From NCBI GenBank assembly GCA_900766495.1, contig CAAFVM010000045.1:1-64000 (forward strand): DNA of 64,000 bases. Direction: 5' to 3'. A model generated the notes under the pieces. That model saw only the letters and a list, made by a program, of their open reading frames with translations. It ran no database searches and was not told where the DNA came from. The position numbers and the translations under genes are program-made. Position 1 is the first letter of the stretch; the number at the start of each line of letters is the position of its first letter. This DNA is from Clostridia bacterium. GTDB taxonomy: Bacteria > Bacillota > Clostridia > Christensenellales > Borkfalkiaceae. This document shows positions 1 through 8,705 of the stretch, piece after piece.

Positions 1-3000
1 GCAAGGTTTCGTCGGTTACTTTCGAATACGACGATAGCGTTGCCGATGAACTGCTTACTTTCGAAGACGATTCGACAAAAATTTACGGCGGAAGCGGATC
101 TTTCGGTATATTTTATAAGTCGGCGGTAAAACAATTAACTTTACCTGACAGACCTATTTATATCGGACAAGGCGCGTTTGCAAATATGCCGGCAATTCAA
201 ACGGTTACGTTGAATTCTGCAAGAATTGAAAATTTTGGTATTGCCGCATTCTCGAACTGCGTTGAACTTACAAAAATAGACGGGTTAGATAAAGTTACTC
301 TTACCGAAATTCCCGAGTATGCGTTCAACCTCGACGCTAAACTGGTTTTTGAGTTTCCGAAAGGAGTAGAGCGCATCGGTGCGTATTCGTTAGGAGGCAG
401 CCTTTCGGCAAAAGGGATTGCAAACGAAAGTATAGTTATTCCCGCCACGGTGAAAACAATCGATTCGAATGCGTTCCAAGGAGCGCAAGTCGTAAACGTT
501 TCGTTCGAAAAAGGCAGCGTTTGCGAAACAATAGGCGACACGGCGTTTAGTAGTTGTTCTAATTTGAAGTCGATTACTTTCCCTGATTCGCTAAAAACTA
601 TAGGCGGATATAGCGGCTTTTACGGAACCGCAATCGAAAGCGTGACGATACCTGCTTCTGTTGAGACGATAAGAGATAACGCGTTTTTCGGTGCGGCTAT
701 GTTGAAATCGATTACTTTTGCCGAAAACTCTAAATTAAAAGAGATAGGCGACAGGGCGTTTAGCGGAACGGCTATCACGAGTTTTTCGTTCCCCGAAACA
801 AGCGGCAGCATAAAAATAGACAGCAATGCCACATTATTTCAAGGATGTTCGTTGCTTTCGGAACTCCATATATCTTCGAGCGTTCCCGATATAACCGCGG
901 CGATAGCTAATTGCCCATCGATTAAGCATATTTACGTTGACGAAAATAATAAGAATTTCTCGACCAACGAAGAACATACGATGCTCCTTAACGCTAATAA
1001 AACCGCAATAAAATATATTTGCGGCGTATTAGACGAAGAAACCGTAAGCATTACGGAGGGCATAAAGACCATAGGCGCAAGGGTATTCTCCGGTCAATGG
1101 AAAGTAAAGAAATTTATTATTCCCGAATCGGTAAGAGTAATTGACGACAGGGCTTTTGAAAATTGCGTTTCGCTTACCGAAATCGAATTAAAAAAGAACG
1201 GTTCGCTTGTCGAAATAGGTTCGTCCGTATTTGCAGGCTGCAAAAATCTTGCAAAAGTTACTTTGCCCGAAACGGTTACGAAAATGGGCGACGAAGCGTT
1301 CAGATACAGTTCTGTTCAGGAAGTTTATATTCCAGATAGCGTTACTACTATAGGAAAACAAACTTTCTACGGCGTTACAACTCTTAACAAAGTTACGGGC
1401 ATGGGCGGTTTGACTTCTATTCCCGAATATATGTTTTACGGTAGCGGCATAACGACTGTCGAAATAGGCGAGAGTTGCACCGCGATACAAAACTATGCGT
1501 TCCAACGTTGCAAAAACCTGGTATCGGTAAGCGGAATGAAAAACGTTGCCAATATCGGTAGGTCTGCATTCGAGGGATGCGAATCGTTAAGGGAAATAGC
1601 TTTATCCGATAAAATTCGTACAATAACCGACAACGCGTTTATAAATTGTTCTTCGCTTTCGACGGTAACCGGTCTTGACGAAATAACCGATTTGAGCGCA
1701 GGAACGTTTAAGAATTGCACTTCGTTAAAAACAATAAGCTTACCGTCTGTTACGACCGTAGGAAACGAAGCCTTTGCCGGTAGCGGAGTTGTTACTGCGT
1801 CGTTGCCTAAAGCTACAAAACTCGGTTTGGGTGTATTCGATGGGTGCGCTGCTCTTGAAAACGTAACCCTTTGCGACGACCTTACCGATATAGGACAAAG
1901 GACTTTCAGAAATTGCGTTTCGCTTGAAAGCATTACGCTTCCTAAAAACCTTACAAATCTTAACCAACGCAGCTTTATGGGCAGCGGTTTGGTTTCGATT
2001 GAGTTACCTGTCGGCATTGATAGAATCGATAATGCCTCCACTAAAGGAGACGGCGCGTTTGCAAACTGTGAAAATCTTGAAAGCGTTACCGTGAACGGCA
2101 AGCTTACAAACGTAGGAACGTATGCGTTCTACGGATGCAATAAACTTGCCTCGTTCGACTTCACTAAAGTTGACGCAATATCGTCTAACTCGTTTGAAAA
2201 ATGCGGATTTACTTCGATTGATTTGACGGGCGTGAAGACTATTGCCGAGTATGCGTTCCCGGAATGCTCGAAACTCGCTTCGCTTACAGGCATAACGGAA
2301 ATTCCCGACCACGCGTTTGAAAAATGCGCGTTCGAGTCGCTCGATTTAAGCAATGTGACTTCGCTCGGCGTAAGTGCGTTCGCTTACAATACAAGCCTTG
2401 AAACGGTAATTATCGGTTCAAGATTGCCTTATGTTGCGGAACGCGCGTTCTACAACTGTTCGGCTCTTAATTCGGTTACATTAAATAACGGCGTTGCCGA
2501 AATTAAAAACGAAGCTTTTGCCGGGTGCTCCGCGCTTACGGCAATCGAATTGCCTGCTTCCGTTATATCGGTTGAAAGTTCCGCGTTCAGAAATTGTTCG
2601 CTTACGGAGGTAACTATTACCGACGGGCTTATTCAGATAGGCAATAACGCTTTCGACTGCGCGACGTTAACCGAATATAAAGGCGGAAATACCGTATTTA
2701 CCGTTACCGACGGAGTGCTTTACAGAGGCGGCGAATTGTTTGCTTATCCTGCGGCAAAAGTTGTGGAAGAGGGCGCTTCGGTAGTAGTTTCTGAATTATA
2801 CGAATACGCGTTTTATAAGAACAAAAACATTAAAAAGGTCAACTTGCAAAGCGGAATAACCGAAATACCCGCATATGCGTTTGCAAATTCGTCGATTGAA
2901 GAAATAAATATTCCGTCGACGGCAGAAAAAATTTCGATGTATGCGTTCTACGGGTGCGATAAATTAAAAACCGTAACGTTTGAAGAAGACGAAAACGGAA

Positions 3001-4478
3001 CGGCTTTTGAAAGTATCGGCGATTGTGCTTTCTCCGATTGCTCTTCGTTGAGTGCGCTTAAACTGCCCGAAACTCTTTCAAGCGTGGGCGATTCGGCTTT
3101 TGCGAGAAGCGGGTTGACCGCAATGACGCTTCCCGTAAACTGCGGCGTGTTGGGCGTTAACCTGTTCTATGGTTGTCAAAATCTTACAAGCGTAAATATA
3201 CTGTCTGCCGATATAACTACGATACCCGAGGGTATGTTTGCTAATTGCTTAAAGCTTGAGGGCGTAAACACTCCCGAAAACGAAGAGCCGTTTGTGAATA
3301 TCCCCGAAAATATCACCGAATTAGGGCATGAAGCGTTCCGTGCGAGCGGCGTTAAAAAGGTTGTTTTACCTGTTAGCGTTAAGGCGTTTGCCGTAAGCGG
3401 AAGCGTAGACAGATTAGCTTCCTACTTTGAAGACTGCGCCAACCTTACCGACGTTGAATTTAAGGGCAAAGTTACCGATATAGGTATGCGCGCGTTTTAT
3501 AACTGCGAAAAACTTGTAAACATAAAATTCGCAGGCGGTTCGATAGGTAGCGACGGAACGATTGTGTTGCCCGATACTCTTGTGAATATAGGTAGTGCTG
3601 CGTTCAAGAATTGCGGTATTTCAGGCGTTGAACTTCCTGTAAATCTTGTAAAACTCGGCGGTTCCGTCGATTTGAGCTTGTCTACGCCCGATACCGTTGC
3701 TACAATGAATATCGGCGTGTTCCAAAACTGCCAAAATCTTAAAAAAGTAACCATAAAATCGAAAGGCATAACTACCGGCGGCGCTGCGTTTATGAATTGC
3801 GACGCGCTTGAAAGCGTAACGTTCGGCGGAACCGCGGTAAAAAAGGTGCCCGTAGACTATATGTTTGCTTCCTGCGATAAGCTTGCTTCGGTGAATTTCG
3901 GTTCGCTTACAGAGCTTCCGAGACGTGCGTTTTACGCTTGCTCTTCGTTGAAATCGATTGAAATTCCTACGTCGCTTCTGAAAATCGGCGAATTCGTGTT
4001 CTCAGATTGCGGGCTTACGTCTGTTTCGTTCGCTAAATGGGGAACCCGACAGCTCGACCTCGGTCGCGGCGCGTTTAAAGGTTGCTCGGCGTTGACAAGA
4101 ATAGACTTGCCCAATATGAAAGCAATTTCGGTTACGGTTAGCGGTACTCCCGAATGCGAATGGTTTATGGATTGTTCGTTGCTTGAAACCGTTACGTTTA
4201 AAAACGGCGTCAATGTGCTTGGTAAAAATATATTCAACGGTTGCTCTGCGTTAAAAACCGTAAAACTCGGTAATGCTGATAGTACAGATGTAGGCATATA
4301 TATACCCGAAAACGTTATAATCGGCAATTACGCGTTTAACGGAGTAGGCGAGGGCGCGACGATAACGTTTGAAACGAATTATTATTACACTCTCGGCGTT
4401 TGGGACGCTAACTGGGCTTCCGGCTGCAAAGCGACTATCGTTATGGATAATGTGATTATGAATCCGTATCTGTTCTGA
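1..4478 (+). CDS. BspA-type leucine-rich-repeat surface protein, 5'-truncated by the window edge
   Basis: The reading frame is open from position 3 (first full codon) to the TGA at 4476-4478, giving 1491 residues with no start in the window, so this is the C-terminal part of a larger protein. Nearly all of it is tandem repeats of about 23 residues of the LRR_5/BspA type. Each unit follows the pattern 'IGxxAFxxCxxLxxVxLPxxl', with recurring F-xNC-x-L and SVTIP-like cores. BspA-family proteins are surface or secreted proteins that bind host matrix proteins, bacteria or polysaccharide. The C-terminus ends in an ordinary beta-rich stretch (…NPYLF) with no LPXTG motif, membrane helix or basic tail. 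It must therefore be held by an unseen N-terminal element, for example a lipoprotein Cys as in the gene at 13830, or be secreted. The LRR assignment is very secure; the ligand is unknown. Confidence 0.9.
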   Translation, partial: KVSSVTFEYDDSVADELLTFEDDSTKIYGGSGSFGIFYKSAVKQLTLPDRPIYIGQGAFANMPAIQTVTLNSARIENFGIAAFSNCVELTKIDGLDKVTLTEIPEYAFNLDAKLVFEFPKGVERIGAYSLGGSLSAKGIANESIVIPATVKTIDSNAFQGAQVVNVSFEKGSVCETIGDTAFSSCSNLKSITFPDSLKTIGGYSGFYGTAIESVTIPASVETIRDNAFFGAAMLKSITFAENSKLKEIGDRAFSGTAITSFSFPETSGSIKIDSNATLFQGCSLLSELHISSSVPDITAAIANCPSIKHIYVDENNKNFSTNEEHTMLLNANKTAIKYICGVLDEETVSITEGIKTIGARVFSGQWKVKKFIIPESVRVIDDRAFENCVSLTEIELKKNGSLVEIGSSVFAGCKNLAKVTLPETVTKMGDEAFRYSSVQEVYIPDSVTTIGKQTFYGVTTLNKVTGMGGLTSIPEYMFYGSGITTVEIGESCTAIQNYAFQRCKNLVSVSGMKNVANIGRSAFEGCESLREIALSDKIRTITDNAFINCSSLSTVTGLDEITDLSAGTFKNCTSLKTISLPSVTTVGNEAFAGSGVVTASLPKATKLGLGVFDGCAALENVTLCDDLTDIGQRTFRNCVSLESITLPKNLTNLNQRSFMGSGLVSIELPVGIDRIDNASTKGDGAFANCENLESVTVNGKLTNVGTYAFYGCNKLASFDFTKVDAISSNSFEKCGFTSIDLTGVKTIAEYAFPECSKLASLTGITEIPDHAFEKCAFESLDLSNVTSLGVSAFAYNTSLETVIIGSRLPYVAERAFYNCSALNSVTLNNGVAEIKNEAFAGCSALTAIELPASVISVESSAFRNCSLTEVTITDGLIQIGNNAFDCATLTEYKGGNTVFTVTDGVLYRGGELFAYPAAKVVEEGASVVVSELYEYAFYKNKNIKKVNLQSGITEIPAYAFANSSIEEINIPSTAEKISMYAFYGCDKLKTVTFEEDENGTAFESIGDCAFSDCSSLSALKLPETLSSVGDSAFARSGLTAMTLPVNCGVLGVNLFYGCQNLTSVNILSADITTIPEGMFANCLKLEGVNTPENEEPFVNIPENITELGHEAFRASGVKKVVLPVSVKAFAVSGSVDRLASYFEDCANLTDVEFKGKVTDIGMRAFYNCEKLVNIKFAGGSIGSDGTIVLPDTLVNIGSAAFKNCGISGVELPVNLVKLGGSVDLSLSTPDTVATMNIGVFQNCQNLKKVTIKSKGITTGGAAFMNCDALESVTFGGTAVKKVPVDYMFASCDKLASVNFGSLTELPRRAFYACSSLKSIEIPTSLLKIGEFVFSDCGLTSVSFAKWGTRQLDLGRGAFKGCSALTRIDLPNMKAISVTVSGTPECEWFMDCSLLETVTFKNGVNVLGKNIFNGCSALKTVKLGNADSTDVGIYIPENVIIGNYAFNGVGEGATITFETNYYYTLGVWDANWASGCKATIVMDNVIMNPYLF

Positions 4479-4502
4479 TAGCGGAGTAAAAAACCAATGT
4501 CG

Positions 4503-4538
4503 TTCGGGTGGTTTAAGCTTTTGCGAAAGCTGCCCGAA
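4503..4538 (+). terminator. Hairpin just after the LRR gene, possible intrinsic terminator
   Basis: An outer 7-bp stem (TTCGGGT with GCCCGAA, one G-U pair) surrounds a 6-bp inner stem (AGCTTT with AAAGCT) and a TGCG tetraloop. It starts 25 bp after the stop codon. It is followed by a mixed T-rich stretch rather than a clean T run, so termination is plausible but not certain. Confidence 0.4.
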
Positions 4539-4603
4539 TTAACAAATTTGTTGTAATTTTAAAATTTCTTCGTTTGCGGCGTTTTTGCGGTAAACAAAAT
4601 AAC

Positions 4604-4642
4604 ATGAAAATCGCGCTCGAAATTTATTCGGGCGCTTTTCAT
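4604..4642 (+). terminator. Strong A/T-flanked hairpin, probable terminator
   Basis: ATGAAAA followed by GCGCTCGAA pairs with TTCGGGCGC followed by TTTTCAT around a short ATTTA-type loop, with a two-base TC bulge. The stem is 14-16 bp with an A tract on the left and a T tract on the right, the usual form of a bidirectional intrinsic terminator. It is probably the main transcription stop for the LRR gene. Confidence 0.55.
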
Positions 4643-4660
4643 TTATGAAAAATAAGAAGA

Positions 4661-4800
4661 GGGCGGCGAGGGTAAAGTGTGGGACCTTAAAAAATCGCCT
4701 ACGAGGTTATATTATCCGCTTGCTTAAAAGTAAGCCAAAACGACATATGTAAAATGTACAGCCGACACCGCCTCGTATTGTCCGCGCGCAAGGAACTCCG
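4661..4800. other. Compact GC-richer non-coding block with internal pairing; possible structured RNA or dispersed repeat
   Basis: This 140-bp block is clearly richer in G and C than the AT-rich DNA on both sides and has no convincing ORF. A perfect 7-bp pair (TACGAGG at 4700-4706 with CCTCGTA at 4771-4777) encloses two small hairpins: GCTTA/TAAGC at 4722-4735 and TGTA/TACA at 4748-4760. Weaker outer pairing is possible between CCTT (4685-4688) and AAGG (4790-4793), and between the GCGG and CCGC ends. It does not match the signature sequences of tmRNA, SRP RNA or RNase P as far as can be judged by eye. The strand is undetermined, and whether it is transcribed is unknown. Confidence 0.35.
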
Positions 4801-5058
4801 CATATGCAAATAAATTCTTAATTTAATGAATATTTTCGTGCTGTTATTACCGTATAACGGACTTATAGGGCGGTTTTATGCATAAACGCAGGTGGTAAAT
4901 AGAATAAAATAGTCGGCGGTTAATAGGCAAAAAACAGAAAATCGAGCGGCATTATAAGCCGTGCTTATCGCAGCGTTTACGCTCGCTTATGCCTTAATAG
5001 AAAATTTATAAAAAATGTTGCGTTTGCAAAATTATTTTTAAAAATCGCGTTTTTTTAT

Positions 5059-5087
5059 TAGACATATGCGGGCTTTGCTGTTATAAT
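5059..5087 (+). promoter_or_regulatory. Sigma-A-type promoter for the 5338 gene
   Basis: A -35 box TAGACA (5 of 6 consensus) and a perfect -10 box TATAAT are separated by 17 bp, with a TG one base upstream of the -10. Transcription would begin near 5094, leaving an unusually long untranslated leader of about 240 nt before the ATG at 5338. Confidence 0.65.
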
Positions 5088-5191
5088 ATTGCATATACTA
5101 AATAATAAATACGCAAATATTCGTGCAAAATGAATATTTGAATGCGATTGTGTGCGTAAAGCGCGAACGAATTTAAAAATTGTTTGTATAG

Positions 5192-5245
5192 GCGAGCGCA
5201 ATGCGGAAAAATATTGACGTTCCGCAAATCGCGAAAAAGGCTCGC
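5192..5245 (+). promoter_or_regulatory. Nested hairpin in the long 5' leader of the membrane/VWA block
   Basis: GCGAGC (5192-5197) pairs with GCTCGC (5240-5245) and encloses a second perfect stem, TGCGGAA (5202-5208) with TTCCGCA (5220-5226). A further small hairpin GCAT/ATGC lies just downstream. The element sits between the predicted start site and the ribosome binding site, so it could be a cis-acting regulatory RNA. It matches no riboswitch class recognised here. Confidence 0.4.
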
Positions 5246-5337
5246 TAAAAAAAATCGCATAAGTAGATGCTTCGGCGAAAAAACAATCGCAAGCGTAATT
5301 AAAAAGTTTATTAAAATTTTAAAAAGGAGAATACGAT

Positions 5338-6402
5338 ATGAAACAAAAAGGCATATTCGATACATACTATGCTCGCCTTTCAAGGGAAGGTTTCGTCAAA
5401 TCGCTTTTGTGCGGGCTTGGCGTTGCCGCGGGCGTTCTTTGCATTGTTGCTTTCGGTTTGTGGATGTCGGGCGCAAAGGGGTTTTGGATAGCGATAGTCG
5501 CCTGGGCTGCCGCACTTGTAATCGCCACCCCCGTATTCTATTTTGCAAAATTCCGTCCCACCACCAAGGCGATGGCGAAACGTGTAGATATGCTCGGGCT
5601 TGAAGAAAGAATTCTTACTATGACCGAGCTTGAGGGCGATACCTCGTTTATAGCGATGAAACAGCGCGAAGACGCGAAGAACGCTTTGGAAAAAGTAAAC
5701 GCTTCGCTTATTAAATTTGCCGTTTCGGTTCCGCTTATAATAGCGGTGTGCGCCGTGACAGTTCTCGGTTCGGGGCTTACGACAATTTCGGCTCTTGCCG
5801 ACGCCGGCGTTATAAAACCCGGCAAAGATATTCTTGACGACGGCAAGGTTGAATTCGTAGACGTTATCTATTCGGTTGACGACGATATGCACGGTTACAT
5901 CGACGGCGATTTTATTCAGCGCGTTGAAAAGGGGACCGATTGCGTAGGCGTTCTTGCTGTAGCCGAAGACGGTTGGGTGTTTAAAAAATGGAGCGACGGT
6001 CTTGAAGAACCGTTCCGTCAGGACGTGAAAGTTACTGCCGACGCCGAATACGTGGCAATCTTCCAGGAACTTGACGAAGACGGTGAAGACGGCGACCCGA
6101 GTGAAGGCGAACCCGATGAAGACGAAGAAAAAAAGGGCGACCCGTCCGATTCGAACGGACAGAGCAAACCCGGAAAGAACGACAGTCAGGGCGACGGCAG
6201 CGGTTCGGTTAAATGGAGTCCCACCAACCAGGTGCTCGACAACAAGACTTATTACGGCGACCTTTACGACGACGCGAAGAAGAGCGGACTGGATAAGGTT
6301 TCGCAGAACGGCGATATTCCGAAAACCGGCAAGGATCTTGTTTCCGATTATTACAAGGGCACCGAGCCGAAAGGCGGAAACTCTTCCGACGGCAACGGTT
6401 GA
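5338..6402 (+). CDS. Three-helix membrane protein with DUF4175-like N-terminus and external acidic domain, linked to the MoxR/VWA block
   Basis: This 354-residue protein starts at ATG 5338 behind the ribosome site AAAAAGGAG. Hydrophobic helices lie at about 22-43, 46-68 and 126-150. Between helices two and three is a cytosolic stretch with the pattern A-x-x-VD-x-x-GLEER-x-x-T-x-x-EL and Q-x-x-DA. That pattern resembles the N-terminal part of DUF4175-like proteins found beside MoxR/VWA genes (family resemblance is inference). After helix three comes an external segment with an InlB/Flg_new-like half repeat (G-W-V-F-K-K-W-S-D-G) at about 205-235. A very acidic, Gly/Ser-rich linker (about 240-290) follows, then a C-terminal charged tail. 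A terminator separates it from moxR, but the order and strand suggest one functional block. It may be a membrane partner or substrate of the AAA+/VWA machinery; exact role unknown. Confidence 0.7.
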   Translation: MKQKGIFDTYYARLSREGFVKSLLCGLGVAAGVLCIVAFGLWMSGAKGFWIAIVAWAAALVIATPVFYFAKFRPTTKAMAKRVDMLGLEERILTMTELEGDTSFIAMKQREDAKNALEKVNASLIKFAVSVPLIIAVCAVTVLGSGLTTISALADAGVIKPGKDILDDGKVEFVDVIYSVDDDMHGYIDGDFIQRVEKGTDCVGVLAVAEDGWVFKKWSDGLEEPFRQDVKVTADAEYVAIFQELDEDGEDGDPSEGEPDEDEEKKGDPSDSNGQSKPGKNDSQGDGSGSVKWSPTNQVLDNKTYYGDLYDDAKKSGLDKVSQNGDIPKTGKDLVSDYYKGTEPKGGNSSDGNG

Positions 6403-6776
6403 CGAGTAAAACGGGTTATATATTAAAAAAACAACGGCGCCACGCTGAATTTGCGGTCGCCGTGAGTTTTTTTGTAAAAAGTAACCCGATATTTGCCGAA
6501 AAGCATTGTTTTAGGTCGTTTTTTTGTTAAAAAAACGAAAGGCAAGCGCGTAGCTTTTGCGCTTTAACTTAATAAAGGGAGAAAACGGGTGGGCTGTCGC
6601 GCTGATTTGCGACCGCCCTCGTTGACTGAAAAGAGAAATTTTTTAAAAATTGCAAAAACTAAAAAATAACGGTTGAATTTTTCTGTTTTTAATTTAAGCA
6701 GCAATACGGATTAAAAAACGAAAAACAACCGTAAAAATATATTAAATCAAGAAAAAATTAAAAGAGAGATAAAACT
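6403..6776. other. 374-bp gap before moxR: terminator and hairpins, no gene
   Basis: Apart from the terminator at 6434-6474, there is a hairpin AAGCGC/GCGCTT at about 6543-6563. There is also an imperfect stem GGGC-GTCGC with GCGAC-GCCC at about 6582-6617, without a T run. No convincing -35/-10 pair for moxR could be picked out of the AT-rich DNA that follows, although a promoter here is likely. Confidence 0.5.
6434..6474 (+). terminator. Intrinsic terminator after the 5338 gene
   Basis: ACGGCG (6434-6439) pairs with CGCCGT (6458-6463), with extra CGC/GCG pairing inside the loop. A seven-T run follows at 6467-6473. Confidence 0.65.
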
Positions 6777-7775
6777 ATGGTTACAGAAAAAGACATTGAG
6801 CAATTTTGCAAGCAATGCGCGAATATATTCGAACAGATTTCGCGCGACGTCATTGGGCAGAAAGAAGTTGTAGAGGGTACGGTAATAGCCATGATAGCCG
6901 GCGGCAACGTGCTTCTCGAAGGCGTTCCGGGCGTCGGTAAAACTCGTTTGGTTCGTTCGCTCGGTCGCGTATTCGATTTGCCGTTCTCGCGTATTCAGTT
7001 CACCCCCGACCTGATGCCTGCCGACGTTACCGGTACCAACATCATAGTAAAGGACGAGCAGGGTAATTCGACCTTTAACTTCCAACCCGGTCCTATTTTC
7101 AGTAACATAGTTCTCGCGGACGAAATCAACCGTGCCACGCCTAAAACGCAGTCGGCACTTCTCGAAGCGATGCAGGAGCATACCGTAACCGTAATGGGCG
7201 TTTCCAGAAAGCTTTCCGAACCGTTCTTCGTTCTTGCAACGCAGAACCCGATAGAGCAGGACGGTACTTATCCGCTACCCGAAGCGCAGATGGACCGCTT
7301 TATGTTCAAGCTTATAGTTCCCGACCCCTCGCTCGACGAGCTTATGCAGATAGTAGATATGACGCAGAAGACCATGGCGGAGGTTGCCGAAACCGCTTGT
7401 AACGGCGAACAACTTCTTAAAATGCGCGAAACCGCGAATCAGATTCCCGTTGCGCAGGACGTTTTGCGTTACGCCATGATTTTAACCGCCGCAACTCACC
7501 CCGACGGGGAGTGCGCCGCCGAAGCCGCGAAGAAATACATTCGCGTAGGCGCCAGCCCGCGTGCGGGTCAGGCTCTTATATCGGCTGCAAAAGTTAAAGC
7601 GCTTATAAAGGGCAGATTTAACGTTTCTTATTCCGACGTTGAAGAGCTTGCGCATCTCGTATTGCGCCACAGAATAAAGATGAATTTCGAGGCTATCGCC
7701 GAGCGCGTTACCCCCGACGACGTCATCACGATGATATTAGACGAAGTAGCGAAGAAATACAAAGGCAAAAAGTAA
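6777..7775 (+). CDS. MoxR-family AAA+ ATPase
   Basis: This 332-residue protein has the full MoxR signature: Walker A GVPGVGKT at 49-56, Walker B LADEINRA at about 113-120, sensor 1 ATQNP at 154-158, and a sensor-2 motif GASPRA late in the chain. The length is typical of the family. MoxR ATPases form hexameric rings that, with VWA-domain partners, remodel or mature target proteins, often at the membrane. The start is ATG 6777, preceded by AGAGAGAT. It is followed after 30 bp by the DUF58 gene and then two VWA genes. This is the classic moxR-DUF58-bat order, so these four genes very likely act together. The client protein is not revealed by the sequence; the neighbouring giant surface proteins are candidates only by proximity. 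Confidence 0.95.
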   Translation: MVTEKDIEQFCKQCANIFEQISRDVIGQKEVVEGTVIAMIAGGNVLLEGVPGVGKTRLVRSLGRVFDLPFSRIQFTPDLMPADVTGTNIIVKDEQGNSTFNFQPGPIFSNIVLADEINRATPKTQSALLEAMQEHTVTVMGVSRKLSEPFFVLATQNPIEQDGTYPLPEAQMDRFMFKLIVPDPSLDELMQIVDMTQKTMAEVAETACNGEQLLKMRETANQIPVAQDVLRYAMILTAATHPDGECAAEAAKKYIRVGASPRAGQALISAAKVKALIKGRFNVSYSDVEELAHLVLRHRIKMNFEAIAERVTPDDVITMILDEVAKKYKGKK

Positions 7776-7805
7776 GTCGCGGCGCGGCTTGAAACGGAGC
7801 GCTAA

Positions 7806-8705
7806 ATGAAAGGTTCATATCTCAACGACGGTTTTTTCAGCCGTCTTGAAACTTTATCTTTAAATTTAAGGTCAAACCTGTCGGGTTATTTCGGCGGAAA
7901 ACACTTGGTAAACACTTACGGGCAAACCGTAGAGTTCGCCGATTTCCGCGAATATCAGCTGGGCGACGACATAAGAAGAATCGACTGGAACTTGTACAGC
8001 CGATTTGAAAAATACTTTCTTAAATTGTTCACCGACGAACGTCAGATGCAAATTCAGATTTTTCTTGATTGCTCGGCTTCGATGGGAAAAGACAATCCCC
8101 AGAAAGCAGCCTACGCCGTAGCGACCGCCGCGGCGCTGGGTTTTCTTGCCGTTCATAATATGGATAAGGTTTCGTTTAACATAATGCGTGAAAACGCTGC
8201 CGAGAATCCGTTCGGTACCATAATAGGCAAAACCGCGTTTTTCAGGGCGGTAACCGCACTCGACAACCTTACGTTCGACGGCGACGCCGATATAGAAGCG
8301 TGCGTTGCGAGTTGCCCCGATACGGCTTCGCATAACGGTTTATCGGTTATAATTTCCGACTTTTTTACCGAAAGCAATTGGAAAAAAGCCGTAGATTATC
8401 TCGTATATAAACGCAGGCAGGTTCTTTTGGTGCAGGTTATGACGCCCGAAGAAATCGATCCCTCCTACGACGGGCGCGTTAATATGATTGATTCGGAGGC
8501 GGTGGACGCCGCCGACCCGCGCAATATGAAGCTTAAAATAACGCGCGGTATGCAAAAAGCTTATCAGGAAGCTTTGCTCGATTTTAAAAAAGACATAAAG
8601 ACCTTTTGCACGAAACGCGGGGTAGATTTTATTTCGGTGGACACGAGCATGCCCATAGAAAAAGTTTTATTCGGCGAACTGCTTAAGGCGGGTATAATGG
8701 CATGA
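7806..8705 (+). CDS. DUF58 domain protein (VWA-like), MoxR partner
   Basis: This 299-residue soluble protein carries the DUF58 hallmark GDDIRRIDW at 53-61. Directly after it comes a VWA-like core with the metal-site pattern D88-C-S90-A-S92-M. DUF58 proteins accompany MoxR ATPases and are thought to act as VWA adaptors or clients. The C-terminal half contains the expected alpha/beta segments of a VWA fold, with LSVIISDF-like strands. The ribosome site is weak (GGAG about 10 bases before the ATG), consistent with translation following on from moxR. Its last codons overlap the start of the next gene by 4 bp (ATGA), indicating translational coupling. Confidence 0.9.
   Translation: MKGSYLNDGFFSRLETLSLNLRSNLSGYFGGKHLVNTYGQTVEFADFREYQLGDDIRRIDWNLYSRFEKYFLKLFTDERQMQIQIFLDCSASMGKDNPQKAAYAVATAAALGFLAVHNMDKVSFNIMRENAAENPFGTIIGKTAFFRAVTALDNLTFDGDADIEACVASCPDTASHNGLSVIISDFFTESNWKKAVDYLVYKRRQVLLVQVMTPEEIDPSYDGRVNMIDSEAVDAADPRNMKLKITRGMQKAYQEALLDFKKDIKTFCTKRGVDFISVDTSMPIEKVLFGELLKAGIMA

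Larger units (their letters stand above)
4643..5337. other. Long intergenic region (about 700 bp) between the LRR gene and the membrane protein gene
   Basis: No supportable gene was seen. Besides the structured block at 4661-4800, the region contains an imperfect inverted repeat around 4950-4995 (GGCAT…AAGC with GCTTATGCC, enclosing AGCG/CGCT). It also contains a good promoter at 5059-5087 and a structured leader at 5192-5245. The rest is AT-rich DNA without recognisable features. Minus-strand ORFs here are low-complexity and lack ribosome binding sites. Confidence 0.6.

Noticed and set aside
4661..4800. Known small RNA (6S, tmRNA, SRP or RNase P RNA)
   Set aside because: The signature sequences of these RNAs were not found on either strand, so only a generic structured-RNA candidate is kept.
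5081..5383. 100-codon minus-strand ORF in the leader region
   Set aside because: Low-complexity hydrophobic/basic content, no ribosome site, and it crosses the promoter and start of the real gene.
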